Assembly (NCBI GenBank): GCA_034387635.1 | Contig: JAOANU010000009.1 | Coordinates: forward strand, 186,001-250,000 | DNA: 64,000 nt | From: Rhodosporidiobolus odoratus | Taxonomy: Eukaryota; Basidiomycota; Microbotryomycetes; Sporidiobolales; Sporidiobolaceae | Direction: 5' to 3' | Shown here: positions 24,301-34,875 of the stretch, piece after piece | Position numbering within the stretch: the first letter of the stretch is position 1 | How the letters are laid out: each line of letters opens with the position of its first letter | Made by a program: the position numbers and the translations under genes | The notes under the pieces: model-generated | What the model saw: the letters and a program-made list of their open reading frames with translations, nothing else | The model's database searches: none | Told to the model about the DNA's origin: nothing

Positions 24301-24562
24301 GATGATCCGAGGTCGAGTTCTCGAGTTGAGATGGAGTCGCGCGATTACGGAAGAAGGGGATTTGGAGGAGAAGAGACGGAGGAGAGATGAGGGTAGGAGG
24401 GAGAAGGGGGCTTTGGAGGCTGACAGGGAGGAGAGGAGGAGAGTTGGTCCGGTGGTAGTACCTACTACGCCTGTGGTGAGGTGCGCTATGGGGGTCGTGT
24501 TGAGAGAGTATGAGGGGGAGGAGGAAGAGGCGAAGAAGGGTAAGAAGGTGAAGGGGAAGTAG
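21345..24562 (+). CDS. P-loop ATPase with probable mitochondrial presequence
   Basis: STAND/AAA-like ATPase of the 'archaeal ATPase 2' type, found in many basidiomycetes; function unknown to me. The start MRASTASLRTRQTASY is Arg/Ser-rich without acids, like a mitochondrial presequence. Exons: 21345-21554, 21740-21788, 21846-21887, 21963-22054, 22126-22205, 22273-22419, 22487-22586, 22691-23182, 23275-23375, about 23456-23496, 23622-23831, 23907-24562 (about 739 aa). Walker A is GASSVGKTA, followed by VLHFDLRIAGFADL; Walker B is VPVFFIDEAHK after a disordered Lys/Glu/Pro-rich insert of about 130 residues. MQHCQILSIGDTSK and DDSSHFLQAHSLLNL follow. The junction after WLRQ (23488-23622) is uncertain: the usual GTGCGT donor does not keep frame, and a GTTTTC donor 8 nt further does. 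Confidence 0.72.
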
Positions 24563-24772
24563 GTTTATCGTTCGTCTTTGGCGGCGTATGGGCTTGTTGT
24601 TTATGGTATTTCAGTCGGTATCTGCTTAAGATCGAGGACCGGAGTAGCGTGTAGGAGAGGGTGGGTTGAGCCGACGCGGCCCGCAAGTGGTGATCGGGGA
24701 GAAGAACGAGTGTTACAACAAGGATACAGCGAGAAGTTGTGTGTTACGGCAAGTTGTCTGGGCTGGGCGGGT

Positions 24773-25265
24773 CTAGCAGTCAAGAAAATCGCTCGCCATC
24801 AATCTGGAGGTGATGAGTCAGCTCGGCTGGGGAGCGGAGCGCGGCACAAGAAAAAGGGCAGAAAAACGCACAATTCCAACGCAATCTCGGGTTTGACCCT
24901 GTCCTTGAAATCGGGAATCCCCCCCTTTGTTTGACTGTACCTCTCCTTGTACATGAGGTATTCTGCCACTTTTTCGACGATCTCGGCGCGTTGTTCTGGG
25001 AGAACGATTACACCGGTGGCTTGTTCGCTGAAGCCGGCTGAGAGGGTGTCTTTGATGAAGCCGCTGCCGAGGGCGGCGGTGCGGGGCAGGATGTAGCGGT
25101 GTCCTGCGGTCCGGCGAGGGGTTACGGGGTTGTGCGAAGGAGGAGAGAGTGGGGGAGGAAAAGTACCGTCGGATGAGACGAGGGTGATCCAGGGTTGTTC
25201 CTAGAAATGAGCATGGGTCATTACGAACGCTCGTTCTGACTCGGTGAATGGCTCACGTCTGCCAT
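24773..25265 (-). CDS. ELC1: Elongin C
   Basis: Small SKP1-fold adaptor that bridges BC-box proteins to cullin ubiquitin ligases; yeast Elc1 acts on stalled RNA polymerase II. Four small exons (25265-25257, 25200-25167, 25103-24872, 24803-24773) give 101 aa, close to the family size of 99-112. The first exon encodes only M-A-D. Diagnostic segments are WITLVSSDG, ILPRTAALGSGFIKDTLS, ATGVIVLPEQR, EIVEKVAEYLMYKERY, IPDF, and the C-terminal LLMASDFLDC, almost identical to metazoan Elongin C. It faces the EFM5 gene across a 187-bp divergent promoter and converges on the ATPase gene. Confidence 0.95.
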
Positions 25266-25452
25266 TGTCTGTTGTCGTGAATTCAAGGGAGGCAACCTGC
25301 TCACTTTCATCTCTTTTTCCAATTCGCGACTCTCGTTCAAGCTACTAGACCCCGTGCATCCGTCCGCTCACTGGAGGCACCGTCTCACACCCTCCCGACA
25401 AGTCTCAGCCCGCCCCACAGTGTTCCCCGTCAATCCTCACGTCCTCACTTCA

Positions 25453-26548
25453 ATGTCCTCTCGATCTCCCTCACCCTTACGGGAAGACTCCCCGCCCCTC
25501 CAGCTCGACCCAGCCACTTTGGCCATCCTCGGTCAGTTCATGGACGAGAAAGCCGAAACCGAGAGGCAGTTTGCCGAGCTGGAAAAAAAGGCTCACGAGA
25601 GGATGGTGGCTGCCAAGGAAGGACGACAGGTGTGTTTCTTTTGCTCTGTATTCTGTCTATCTCTGTGCTTGTGTACGGACCGAAAACCTGTCACTCATCA
25701 ACTCCGTCCCGTCAGGTCGAGGACGAACAAAAGATGATCAGTCCGGCAGAATTCAGGCGGTTGTATGGGGAGGATTGGCAGATGTCGTGAGCTTTCCCTC
25801 TCCGCTGTATTTCGTCGAGCTGGACTTGCTCATGCGCCCCCCACGAGCCCCTCACTTCAGGCAATTCTGGTACTCCGATGCCTTCGCCTCCCACTTCTCC
25901 CGCTTCCTCTACACCATCAGCACATCCCCCTCTCCAACCTCTCTTACACCCAGCAGCTCCTCCACTCCTCCTCCGCGAATCGCCTTCCTGTCCTGCCCTA
26001 CCTCCTACGTCGCCTTTCAGCACCAGAACCCCCTACCCGATACTTGGCTTTTCGAGTATGATACCCGATTCCGGTTGTTCGCGCACGACAAGTTCGTCCA
26101 CTACGACCTCGAAGAACCGGAAAAGTTCCCACAGGAGCTGAGAGGCACGGTAGACATTGCCATCGCGGATCCACCTTTCTTGAACGAAGTACGTTCCCCT
26201 TGTCCCTTTGATCCTGTCGAAGGTCCACATTCCAGTCTGTTTGCCTTCTGACCTGATCTCACTCCTTGAAAATGTCTTCCCCGACCTCTTCAGACAACAA
26301 ACAAATACTTCCGTCAAACCCTGCTTTCTCTCCTGAAACCCACTGGAAAACTCCTCCTGCTGACCTCCACCTCAGTCACCTCTCGTCCCCAAATCTACTC
26401 CGAACCTCCAATCGGACCTTTGCACGAGACGAGTTTCGAAGTTGAACATGCCGGAGGGAGGTTGCAGAATGACTTTAGGTGTTGGAGTAGCTGGAAGTGG
26501 GAGGGAGAGATTGAAGGGGTCAAGATTGTAGAAGGGGCCGGGAAGTGA
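25453..26548 (+). CDS. EFM5: eEF1A lysine methyltransferase EFM5/EEF1AKMT1
   Basis: SAM-dependent methyltransferase that methylates a lysine near the N-terminus of eEF1A; cytosolic. Four exons (25453-25629, 25716-25786, 25861-26188, 26294-26548) give 276 aa. The N-terminal region is helical and charged (ILGQFMDEKAETERQFAELE). The fold starts at QFWYSDAFASHFSRFL, followed by IAFLSCPTSYVAF and the catalytic DPPF motif (IAIADPPFLNE), then LLKPTGKLLLLTSTS and NDFRCW. FWYSD and DPPF together are characteristic of the N6AMT2/EFM5 family. The N-terminal 60 residues are longer than in human. Its 3' end converges on XPF with 167 bp between. Confidence 0.92.
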
Positions 26549-26715
26549 AAGACGCGCGCGAGGGTCCGTGGCGAGACGGGAGGGTGTACCATCCCTGCAA
26601 CGCAGTCATCTTTCGGAATGAAGGCATTCGCTAGGTATTTAAACAAGATGTTGACTACAACAAAGCTGCGTCTCCTACTATCTACACCATTCGTCCCCCC
26701 GCCAGCCGATCCTTC

Positions 26716-29700
26716 TTACTCGACGCTGAAATGATCCGAATGCATGAACGCAAACAATCTCTGTCCCGGTTCATTGCCAATCAACGCCTGAACCTCCCCC
26801 ATCGGCAACCCAACCAATTCCTCCAAATTGTCCACCTGACTTCCCAAATACCTATAATTCTTACTCGAAACCCCTGGCAAGCTTCTCAAGATCTCTTGAG
26901 GCGCCAGATTGAGCGCCGCCTCGCCTGCCGCGAACCCCGCCGCCGTGCCTTCAGCCGCGACCCCTCCCGAATCTTGTTCCAACCCGACGAGGATGGCTTT
27001 GGACGAATCGGGTTCGGGTCGGTTGTCTTTGAGGTCGCGGAAGATTTCGACCGTTTGGTAAGGCGAGCTGGACCAGATTATTCGGAGTTTGGGGAAGGAG
27101 ATGGTGAGGAGGACGAGTTTGGACCGGAGGTCGATTTCGGTGCTGCTGCTGGAGGGGCGGGATTCGACGTAGGTCTGCTCAAACGGAAGAAAAGGTCAGA
27201 CAATCAGTCTGTGGCCCTAAAGCGAGGCTCGCGAGCGAATGAAGGGAGGGAGCTACGTACTTCGAGGTTGAAGGACTTTTTCTCGTCGAATTCGATGAGG
27301 AGAATGGGTTGCTTGTAATGAGCGGTCATGAGTTCGCACTGTTGGAACCTGTGAGCCGATTACGAGAATCGTACGGATCAGGCTACTGTCCTAGACTGAT
27401 GGCAGCCAGGCTGACCAGCAAGATAACATAGAGGTGACTGAACTCACAGTCGGCCCGAGTTGAAACTCCCGATCAGATCTGGAATACTCTTCCTCTCGAC
27501 GGCCATTTCGGGAGTGAGGATATAGTCACCAATGCCGAGCGTGACGGGGACCACTTCGAATCGACCAGCGTGGAGGAGACCGGGGAGGGAAGATCGGAAT
27601 TCTCGCAAGTCGACGATGACCTACGAGGCGTACGCATCCAGACAGAGTGATCAGCACGGAGAGGACGCAAGACGCTAAAGACGAGAAATTCAGAGAGAGA
27701 GAGCCGCGGCGCACCTTGGAAGGCTCCGTCGTTGCCTCTTTCCCTCCGTGACGAGTGCTAACCGTCCGCAAAACCTCTTGTTGCTCTTCAGGTCTGTACT
27801 CGGCCTCGTGCGGTATAGCCATACTCTACAGCCACGAAGTCCATTGTTAGCGCACTTGCCTTCTGGGTCCGAACGATGGATGCGGAAAGAGGACGGCAGA
27901 CGAGGAGAAAAAACAAAGCGCAGACGCACCCCTTTCTCCTGGATCAGCCTCACAAACGCATCCTTCTCCTTCCTTATCTCGCTCAGGTACTTTTGTTCTT
28001 CGACCGAGTCTTTGTAGACGAGGAAGTAGACCCTGATTGCGAGGTTTTGGTGCGCTGCTCGATAAGCCTGTCCGGAACAAGTCGTAGTGAGAGTGTGTGA
28101 GTAAGGTCCAGCTTCCCGCCACGTCGTCAACGCGGACCACCGCGGGCCAAGCGGTTAAGGCGATGGCCGGCGGCGTAGAAGGACAAATTTGAACGAGAAG
28201 CAAGAAAGCAAAAAGACATACCTCAATCCTCCTCACAAAAGCAGGATTCGGATCAAACATGACCACAAATTTGGGTCTCAGCTCCTCCAACACCCGATCA
28301 TCTTCATCGCCCAGATACGGTCGAATGATGACGAGATCCTCATTCGAGATGAGACCAAAGTATTCTTTAAAGTCGGTTTCGTTGAACGTCTCTTCGACTG
28401 CTCCGCCTTCGAGAGAGGTGGAGTCGTCGAGTGCGTCAGGTCCAGTGGCGTCGGAAGTACCCATACTGCGGTCGAGCGAGTGGATACAGACGTTAAGATA
28501 ACAGCGGATAACGAAAAAAAGGTGGACAGGGCGGAAAGGAGAGAAGAGAGAAAGTCCCACGCACATTTCACTGACCCTCCTCACCTCCTCCTCCAAGGCC
28601 TCCGGATTCGCTCCCGTACCTTTCGCCAACCCCAGTCCTCCATCCCCAGTCGGAGTTCCGGCCCGCCCTGCCCCTACAATAGCACCTACCGCCCCCCCTC
28701 CCCTAACCCTTCTCCGCTTGGTGGGTGGCGCCCCCGCGCGCTTAAAATCCTTCCGTTTGAGAGCGGCAGAGAGTTCGCCTTCGCCCCCTCCTCCGCCGCC
28801 ACCGCCACGGAGTGAGCTAGACGACGATGAAGAGGAGGTGCGCGAGGATGGGGCAAAAGAGCCGGCTGTACCTCCACCTCCTCCTTTCCCTCCTGCCGTC
28901 GCCGAAGTCGTCGCTGTCGTCGTCGTCGCTGTTGAGCCCCCCGAGGACCCACGACCACCTTTGTTGTTTTGAGTATTGAACCCCGGAGTCTTCTTCAAAC
29001 TCTTCTGCACCCTGCCCATGTGAGCTTTCCAATAAAAGTAGGACGACAGTTTCCGTTCGAGAAAGGCTTTATCTCGTTTTCCTCCTGATCCGCCTCCTCC
29101 TTCATCTGTTGTGTCTGTTTCGGTGGATGGGGGAGGGAAGGCGGAAGATGATGTGGGTTGGAGGGAAGAGAGGTATTCGCCTAGAGTTAGGCAAGTTTCG
29201 GAGGAGTTGCACATGACTAGGATAGTATCGTTCGAAAGACCGTCTGTGGCATAACCGAGCGCGAATGTGAGCGATGCGGAAGGATAAACATTCAAGGTCA
29301 GCCTTCGACGATACAGTACGTGTCGAGAGGGGGTAAAGGGAAAAGCAAAAACGAACAAGGGTCATGTTCAGCCCAATACATCTGACCCTCAATCTCATCG
29401 AGCACATCCGCAAGTAAAAGCCACTTTGGCTGTTCCTCGAGAACGGGTTCGACGCCAGGCGGAGCCCATCTCGGTTTCTTCGGTTTCGGCGATACAGGTG
29501 TATCGAGTGCTGGCCGTGGCGACGGAGCTTGTTTAGTCGAAGTCAAAGCGGAAGGAGAAGGAAGAGGAGGCGGTAGCATGGCCCCCGCCCCCGCCACTAC
29601 GGCAGACGAGGAGGATGAAGCTGTAGGAGCTAGATTCGAAGAAGAGGCTGCGAGAGCTCTCATCTCCGCCTCTTCCATTTCCCTCAACAGCGCCTCCTCT

Positions 29701-31557
29701 TCCTCATTCTCTCCTCCCGTCGAACCCACACCCATCCAATCCTCCTCACCCAAATCATCCGGAATTTCCTCTCCCGTAACGCTCATCTCCCTCGCCTTTC
29801 CCTTTCCCTTGTCCGCCGCATCAGGGGGAGGCTCGACCACCTTCTTCTGAAGGTATACCCGATTTCGAGCGACGGTAAAGATCGTGTCTGCTGCAGGGGT
29901 ACCTAGCCACGCTGGACGATCTTTGGGGGAGAAAGAGGTTATGCCGCTCAGTTGGGGCGTGTGGGAGGAGAGGAGGTTTTCGAGGTAGGTGTTGAAGCGG
30001 ACGCAATCGTAGGAGAGGAGATAGCTGTGCTCCATGCCGACGAAAGAAGGAGAGGTGAAGAGGATATGAATGACCCGCGGTGCGGATTGGAAACATAAAG
30101 GGAGAAGGCCAGCGCACTCTTGCAACTTCCTCAACGTTCCCAGATCAAACACCAACCCCCTTGTCTTGGGTCCGACTTTGTGCCAAACCGGATCCAGTTG
30201 CGTCCTTACCACACGATCGAACGAAGAAAACAACGCATTCTCGACCGTGAGGTCATCCACCTCGAGCTGCGGGAAAGCACAAGACACGTAGTCAGTCCGC
30301 CGCGTGGAGGCTGAGCGAGCGAGCGAGAGGGTGGCACAAACTCACGTAGTGATTACTCCTCTTGATCTCTGCCAGGGTTTGTTCCATACATTCCAAGATA
30401 GCCGTCTGGATGTCGAGCATGTCGTGCGTGAGAGGTTGGTAGAACTCGATGACGTCGGCTTTGCGCTTCTGCAGGTCGGTGTCGACTTGATCGTGAAACC
30501 TGTGCGGAGGAAGTCCAGGCGCAAAGAGAAGTTAGCAGGCGAGGGAGGAGAGCGGATTCGCAAGTCGGCGGAGGCAGGTAGAGAGGTCAGAGATCAGGAG
30601 GGCATACGTACCGAGGAACGATAATTACTTCGCGAAGCTTCAGCTGCATGAGTGTAGTCTGCAAAGGAGACAGGCCGAAAGTGAAAGATTCGGGGCGGTC
30701 CGAGAAGGCTTTGATGAATCCAACCTGTGTGGAGACGCAGGGATCCCGTAAGTTTCACAGTGAAGCAGAAGGCGGAAAGGCAGGAAGCGCACTTTGTTAT
30801 GTTGCCTGAAGATACGGACGACAAAGGCTTCTTGCGAGGTGGGCTTGACTCTACCGAAGCAGGCTTTGAGTCAGCGCGAAGTGGTCCAAGAGAGAGAGAG
30901 GTCATCCATACTCTTCGGCGTGCAGGACGACAAGCCCTGTGATCAGATGCACCGGGATCACGCCCTTGAGCATGTCGACGATGAGAATCCTCGAGGTAAC
31001 GGAAAACAAGCCGCCATCTTTGTACATCTTCTCCCTGTTGCACACAAGCGTCAGCAGGCCGCATTGCTCATCCCCGCGAACGAGGTTGGGAGTATGAGGA
31101 ACTCACCGCTGCGCCTCGGCCGTCTCGAACCCAATGGCCTTCAACCTCATTCCCACTTCTTCAGTGAATCCACGCTCTTCCTCCTCCGTCGCATTGACGA
31201 CGAGTACAAGCTTCTCTGGCATATCATAAATTTTGAGCTGTCCGCGAACCCATGGTCAGCGGTCTCCACGGGATTCCCCCACATGTCAACAAAATGTAAA
31301 GAGTGAGAAAGGCATACAAAAGTGGTCACGATACTTCTCAATCCCAGTCCTCTGGCTATAAGGAGAAGTGCGTCATTTGTACTTGGTGGAGCGTTCTCTG
31401 GAGGGACGAGTTGTTGGAGGATTTGACGCTGGAAGGGGAGGAGGAGGGTGGCTTCTAGAGGTCGTTTGGAAGGGTTGGGGGGTTTGACTTTGGTCAGCCT
31501 GGGCGCTGAAGCATCTTGTGAGATGTTCCTGTCCTTGGCTTTGTCTCTTGATGGCAT
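26716..31557 (-). CDS. RAD1: XPF/RAD1 structure-specific endonuclease
   Basis: Catalytic subunit of the XPF-ERCC1 5' nuclease (nucleotide-excision and crosslink repair, recombination). About 14 exons and roughly 1,200 aa from ATG 31557 ([11 protein letters not shown]). N-terminal inactive SF2 helicase: [73 protein letters not shown] Ser/Gly-rich insert of about 220 residues with [11 protein letters not shown] (nuclear signal) separates it from the ERCC4 nuclease [12 protein letters not shown]...[15 protein letters not shown], which keeps the GDxnERKx3D catalytic signature. The C-terminal double HhH domain ([18 protein letters not shown]) ends at 26716. The frame is open upstream of ATG 31557 into a transposase-like ORF (see findings). 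Confidence 0.95.
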
Positions 31558-31675
31558 CGAGGGGAGACGTACGGGAAACAAGATGAACAAGTCAGTTTGT
31601 AGAATGACATTGCACTCGCTGGTCTCGCTAGGGCTGTATGCCACATACACCAGCCTGTAGGAGCTACTGTGGACA

Positions 31676-32702
31676 CCTTGAGTATCTACCAGGCCCATCA
31701 GTGTCAGTTCTCCCTTTTCCCCCTTCACCTCCTCGTCAATTCGCTCATCCCATTCTTCCGTAGCGGATAAACAAGCAGAGCCGTACCCACGATGGCGAAA
31801 GCCTTTTGAATCCTTGACAGAGTCAATCGCCGCTTTCAATGCGGCATCGGGACCTACCATCTTGCGACCTGGACGCACTTCCGCAATTTTGCGCCCGTAA
31901 CATGAAAGGAGAGAGTGTGAAACTTACTGTTCTTCAGGTAGGCCCAATATAGCTCAATGGGTTTGAGCTCACAGTGGTAAGGCGGAAGAAACACGCACTT
32001 GCGTCTCAGCTTCTCCATCTCAAGCTGGAGCTCTGGCTTCTCGGTCCTGAAGTTGTACTGTAAGTCGAGAATTCGAGTCCAACAGCATTCTGTCCGCTTC
32101 TCCTCCTCCTCCCAGCTCTCCTTGGCCCTCCCCACAAGCTCCTCCACCCCAGGCCCTCCGGCTACCGCTGCATCAAGGTCGAATGTGCAACCGGCATCCT
32201 CTTCTGCGCGTTGTACCCGCTCCGCCCGCACCCGCGCAGCTTTGCGGGTCCCGCTTTCTCGGCAAGCTTCGCACTTCACCTTCTTGCTCTCCTGCCGCCG
32301 CTTGTAATACTGCCAAATCCCACGCTCCATCAGTTTTCGCTTCATCCCCTTGTTCTGCCCACTGTGTTCGTACCCCTCGGCGCCTGGGGCGAGATTGGAG
32401 GGCCAATTTAGGAGTTGGTGCTGTCCTTGCAAGTCGGGCGGAATGCGGGGGTCATAGGACGGGAGAGTGGTAGGGCGAGGGGTCTTCAAAGCAAGAAGCT
32501 CAAGGAAGAAAAGGAAGACACGCGCAGCAATACGGCGGAGTCGAGCTGCGAAGTCTGAGTCCACTGCTGCATGCTGGTGTTGCTCTGACTTGTCGGCGTC
32601 GTTCTCTTCAGGACGATAAGCAGGATTTGCGGGATCAACGTCGAAAGAAGGGTCGAGGCGGATGCGCTTGTTCTGTTCAGCTTTCTTGCCCTTCCGAGCC
32701 AT
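31676..32702 (-). CDS. Transposase-derived protein (C-terminal DDE-type region)
   Basis: From ATG 32702 (MARKGKKAEQNKRIRL) the frame carries a Cys-containing segment (KVKCEACRE), then ECCWTRILDLQYNF and CVFLPPYHCELKPIELYWAY. The latter matches the conserved '(F/L)LPKFHCELNPIE-YWG' block at the end of fungal DDE-type transposase proteins. An intron (donor GTAAGT in LKNS, acceptor at 31867-31868) removes an in-frame stop and continues into RKMVGPDAALKAAIDSVKDS. The catalytic aspartates of a full transposase are not visible, so this is a truncated or domesticated piece. The 3' end is undefined because no stop intervenes before XPF; 31676 is approximate. A further intron is likely near 32500. Confidence 0.6.
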
Positions 32703-32850
32703 GATCGGTGTGGTAAGCGCTGGTGGTCCGGGAGCGCGTGGGCCAAAGGTGACGAATAGCTCAGGGGAGGTAAGGGAAATGAACGAAATTGGAGAGAACT
32801 ACAGGGGTGTCGAGAATGACTTCCCCTACTGTAGGCTCGAAACAAGCCCC

Positions 32851-32939
32851 CTGTCGCGGAGCGCCGCGGAGCGCTCACTTCGCGTCAGGTTTGCGACAGG
32901 CGGGCTTGTGTCGGAGTCCTCCGCGGCGCTTCGCGACAG
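32851..32939. repeat. 20-bp inverted repeat (19/20) with nested shorter repeat
   Basis: CTGTCGCGGAGCGCCGCGGA at 32851-32870 is the reverse complement of 32920-32939 except for one base. Overlapping it, ACAAGCCC at 32842-32849 is matched by GGGCTTGT at 32902-32909. The arms are separated by 49 bp. The pair lies in the 335-bp divergent promoter between the transposase-like gene and the dehydrogenase. It could form a hairpin, be a regulatory palindrome, or be a mobile-element footprint. Confidence 0.8.
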
Positions 32940-33037
32940 CGCTCACCTGCGGTCGCCGGACGTTGGCTCGCTCTCACTCTCCTCGTTCTACTCTGACCGT
33001 ATCCGGACCCAGCGGCCCTTCATTCTCACAGCTCAAG

Positions 33038-34484
33038 ATGCATCACCACACTACTTTCCAAACCCTGCTCGCTATCGGTCCCTACACTCCCCAAGTCCTC
33101 GACTCGCTTCAACAGATCATCCCGAACGTCATCCACTATCCTACAGTCGCCTTCCAGCCTCTCCCGGAAGATACTCAACTTCCTGCGGACGAGGACTATG
33201 CCAAAGCCGACGCCATCTTCGCCTTTGTCATCCCGCCCAACCTGAAATCCTTCGAGCAAACTCCGAACCTCAAGCTGTTTCAGGGATTGAGCGCAGGGTA
33301 TTCGCACATTGAGGAAACCGAGTACTACAAGACGATCCCGGAGGATAGCGAGGTTACGTTTGCCAACGCAAGCGGGATTCATGTGTACGTTCTTCTTCTA
33401 CTGCTCTGCCAGTTTTTCCGTCTAGCTGTGCTAATGCTTCTTCCCTGAGCAGCTCTACTATCGCGGAGCATGTACTCTGTACCGTACGCCGAGTCTGCCC
33501 GACATTCGACGCTCATCCAGCTGTTTCAGCAACCCCCAACTAATTGTGTTTCCGTTTCTCCGCTGCCCTTGGACAGGTTCTCATGCTCTACCACAAATTG
33601 CACACGATCGCCATCATGATGCACAATGAGCAACGATGGGCATTTCAAGAGGAACTAGGGGGAAACTATATCCGCGAGCTCAACACGCTCAAAGTCGGGA
33701 TTTTGGGTTACGGTCACATTGGTACGCTCTGTTTTTCCCCTCCTCTTGCCTCGTCTTTGTCTAATGGGAAGCCTCTGTAGGACGTGAAACTGCGCGTCTC
33801 TTCCATTCCTGCGGCTCCACCATCTATGCCACTACGCGAGATGGCAAACCCTCTCCCGAAAAAGGTTTCATCCTTCCCAACACGGGTGATCCCACCGGAT
33901 CCCTTCCTACCAAATACTGCTCTACCTCCTCCCGCTCTTCCACTCTCTCTTTCTTCTCTGAATGCGACGTCGTCATCAATACCCTGCCCGATTCAGCTGC
34001 GACAAGGGGTTTTGTAGGGGAGGAAGAGTTGAAGGCTATGAAGGGGGATGGGGTTTATGTTAATGTTGGGAGGGGCATAACGACGGATCAGGAGGCGCTA
34101 GTCAAGGCTTTACAGGCGGAACGGGAGCAGGGAGAGGAGATGCAGGCGACCGGAACTTTGAGGATTGGAGGAGCTAGTCTAGAGTGCGTTTCCACTTTCT
34201 CCCTTTTTCTCCCTTTCCCCCGAAGCTGCCGTTCCGTGCAGTGTGACTCCTGCATTCTCTGCTGACTCGTATTGCTGTGTTTGCGCAGCGTTGTCACCCC
34301 CGAACCTCTCCCCAATGGCCACATCCTCTACACTCTCCCGAACGTCGTCCTCACTCCTCACATGTCCGGCCTCTCCACCCAGTACTTTGTCAACGCGGCC
34401 AAGGTCCTCGACGTCAACGTGTCGAGGATGAGGAAGGGTAAGGGGGCTTTGAACGCGTATCGGGGCCGGGGGGAGGATGAGTGA
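33038..34484 (+). CDS. D-isomer-specific 2-hydroxyacid dehydrogenase family protein
   Basis: NAD(P)-dependent 2-oxoacid/2-hydroxyacid oxidoreductase. Five exons (33038-33384, 33453-33483, 33577-33721, 33781-34183, 34289-34484) give 373 aa. After the N-terminal substrate domain (LKLFQGLSAGYSHIE, STIAEHVL) comes the Rossmann motif VGILGYGHIGRETARL, then CDVVINTLPDSAATRGFVG, YVNVGRG with the catalytic Arg, and LTPHMSG with the catalytic His near the end. A short insertion of about 30 residues follows the Rossmann motif. The exact substrate (glyoxylate, hydroxypyruvate or other) cannot be told from sequence. It converges on the RBR ligase gene. Confidence 0.92.
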
Positions 34485-34875
34485 AAGAGCCGGATACAGG
34501 AGGTCTCGAGTAGAACACAGCGCTACAAGACCAGTATGGTATGTAAATAGGATAAGGGTTACAGGGTATGTTATAGCCGCAAGGGAGAGAGTCCTACGCT
34601 GCCGCCTCGGAGCACGAAGCGCAGGATAGCCAAACAAATACAAGCAAGTGGAGGACAACGTGTGTGCGGTTCGCAAGCGTTTCAATATGAGCACTGCTTC
34701 CCACGTACCCAGGAGGACCGCAACCGGGCTGGGCTCGGCAAGTGATTCATGTACGGATTCGCCGTCGAAAGTGTAAATTTCTGTACTGTCCCTCCAGTAG
34801 GATTCTCGCTGTCTCGCCTTCTCCCGGAAGCTCGACCTTCGTGATTCCGTTGACCTGATCTACCCTCCTTGACGA

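Noticed and set aside
28138..28175. tRNA D-arm-like sequence (GGCCAAGCGGTTAAGGCG) in an XPF intron
   Set aside because: It resembles the box A of Ser/Leu tRNAs, but no anticodon arm, T arm or acceptor pairing follows downstream.
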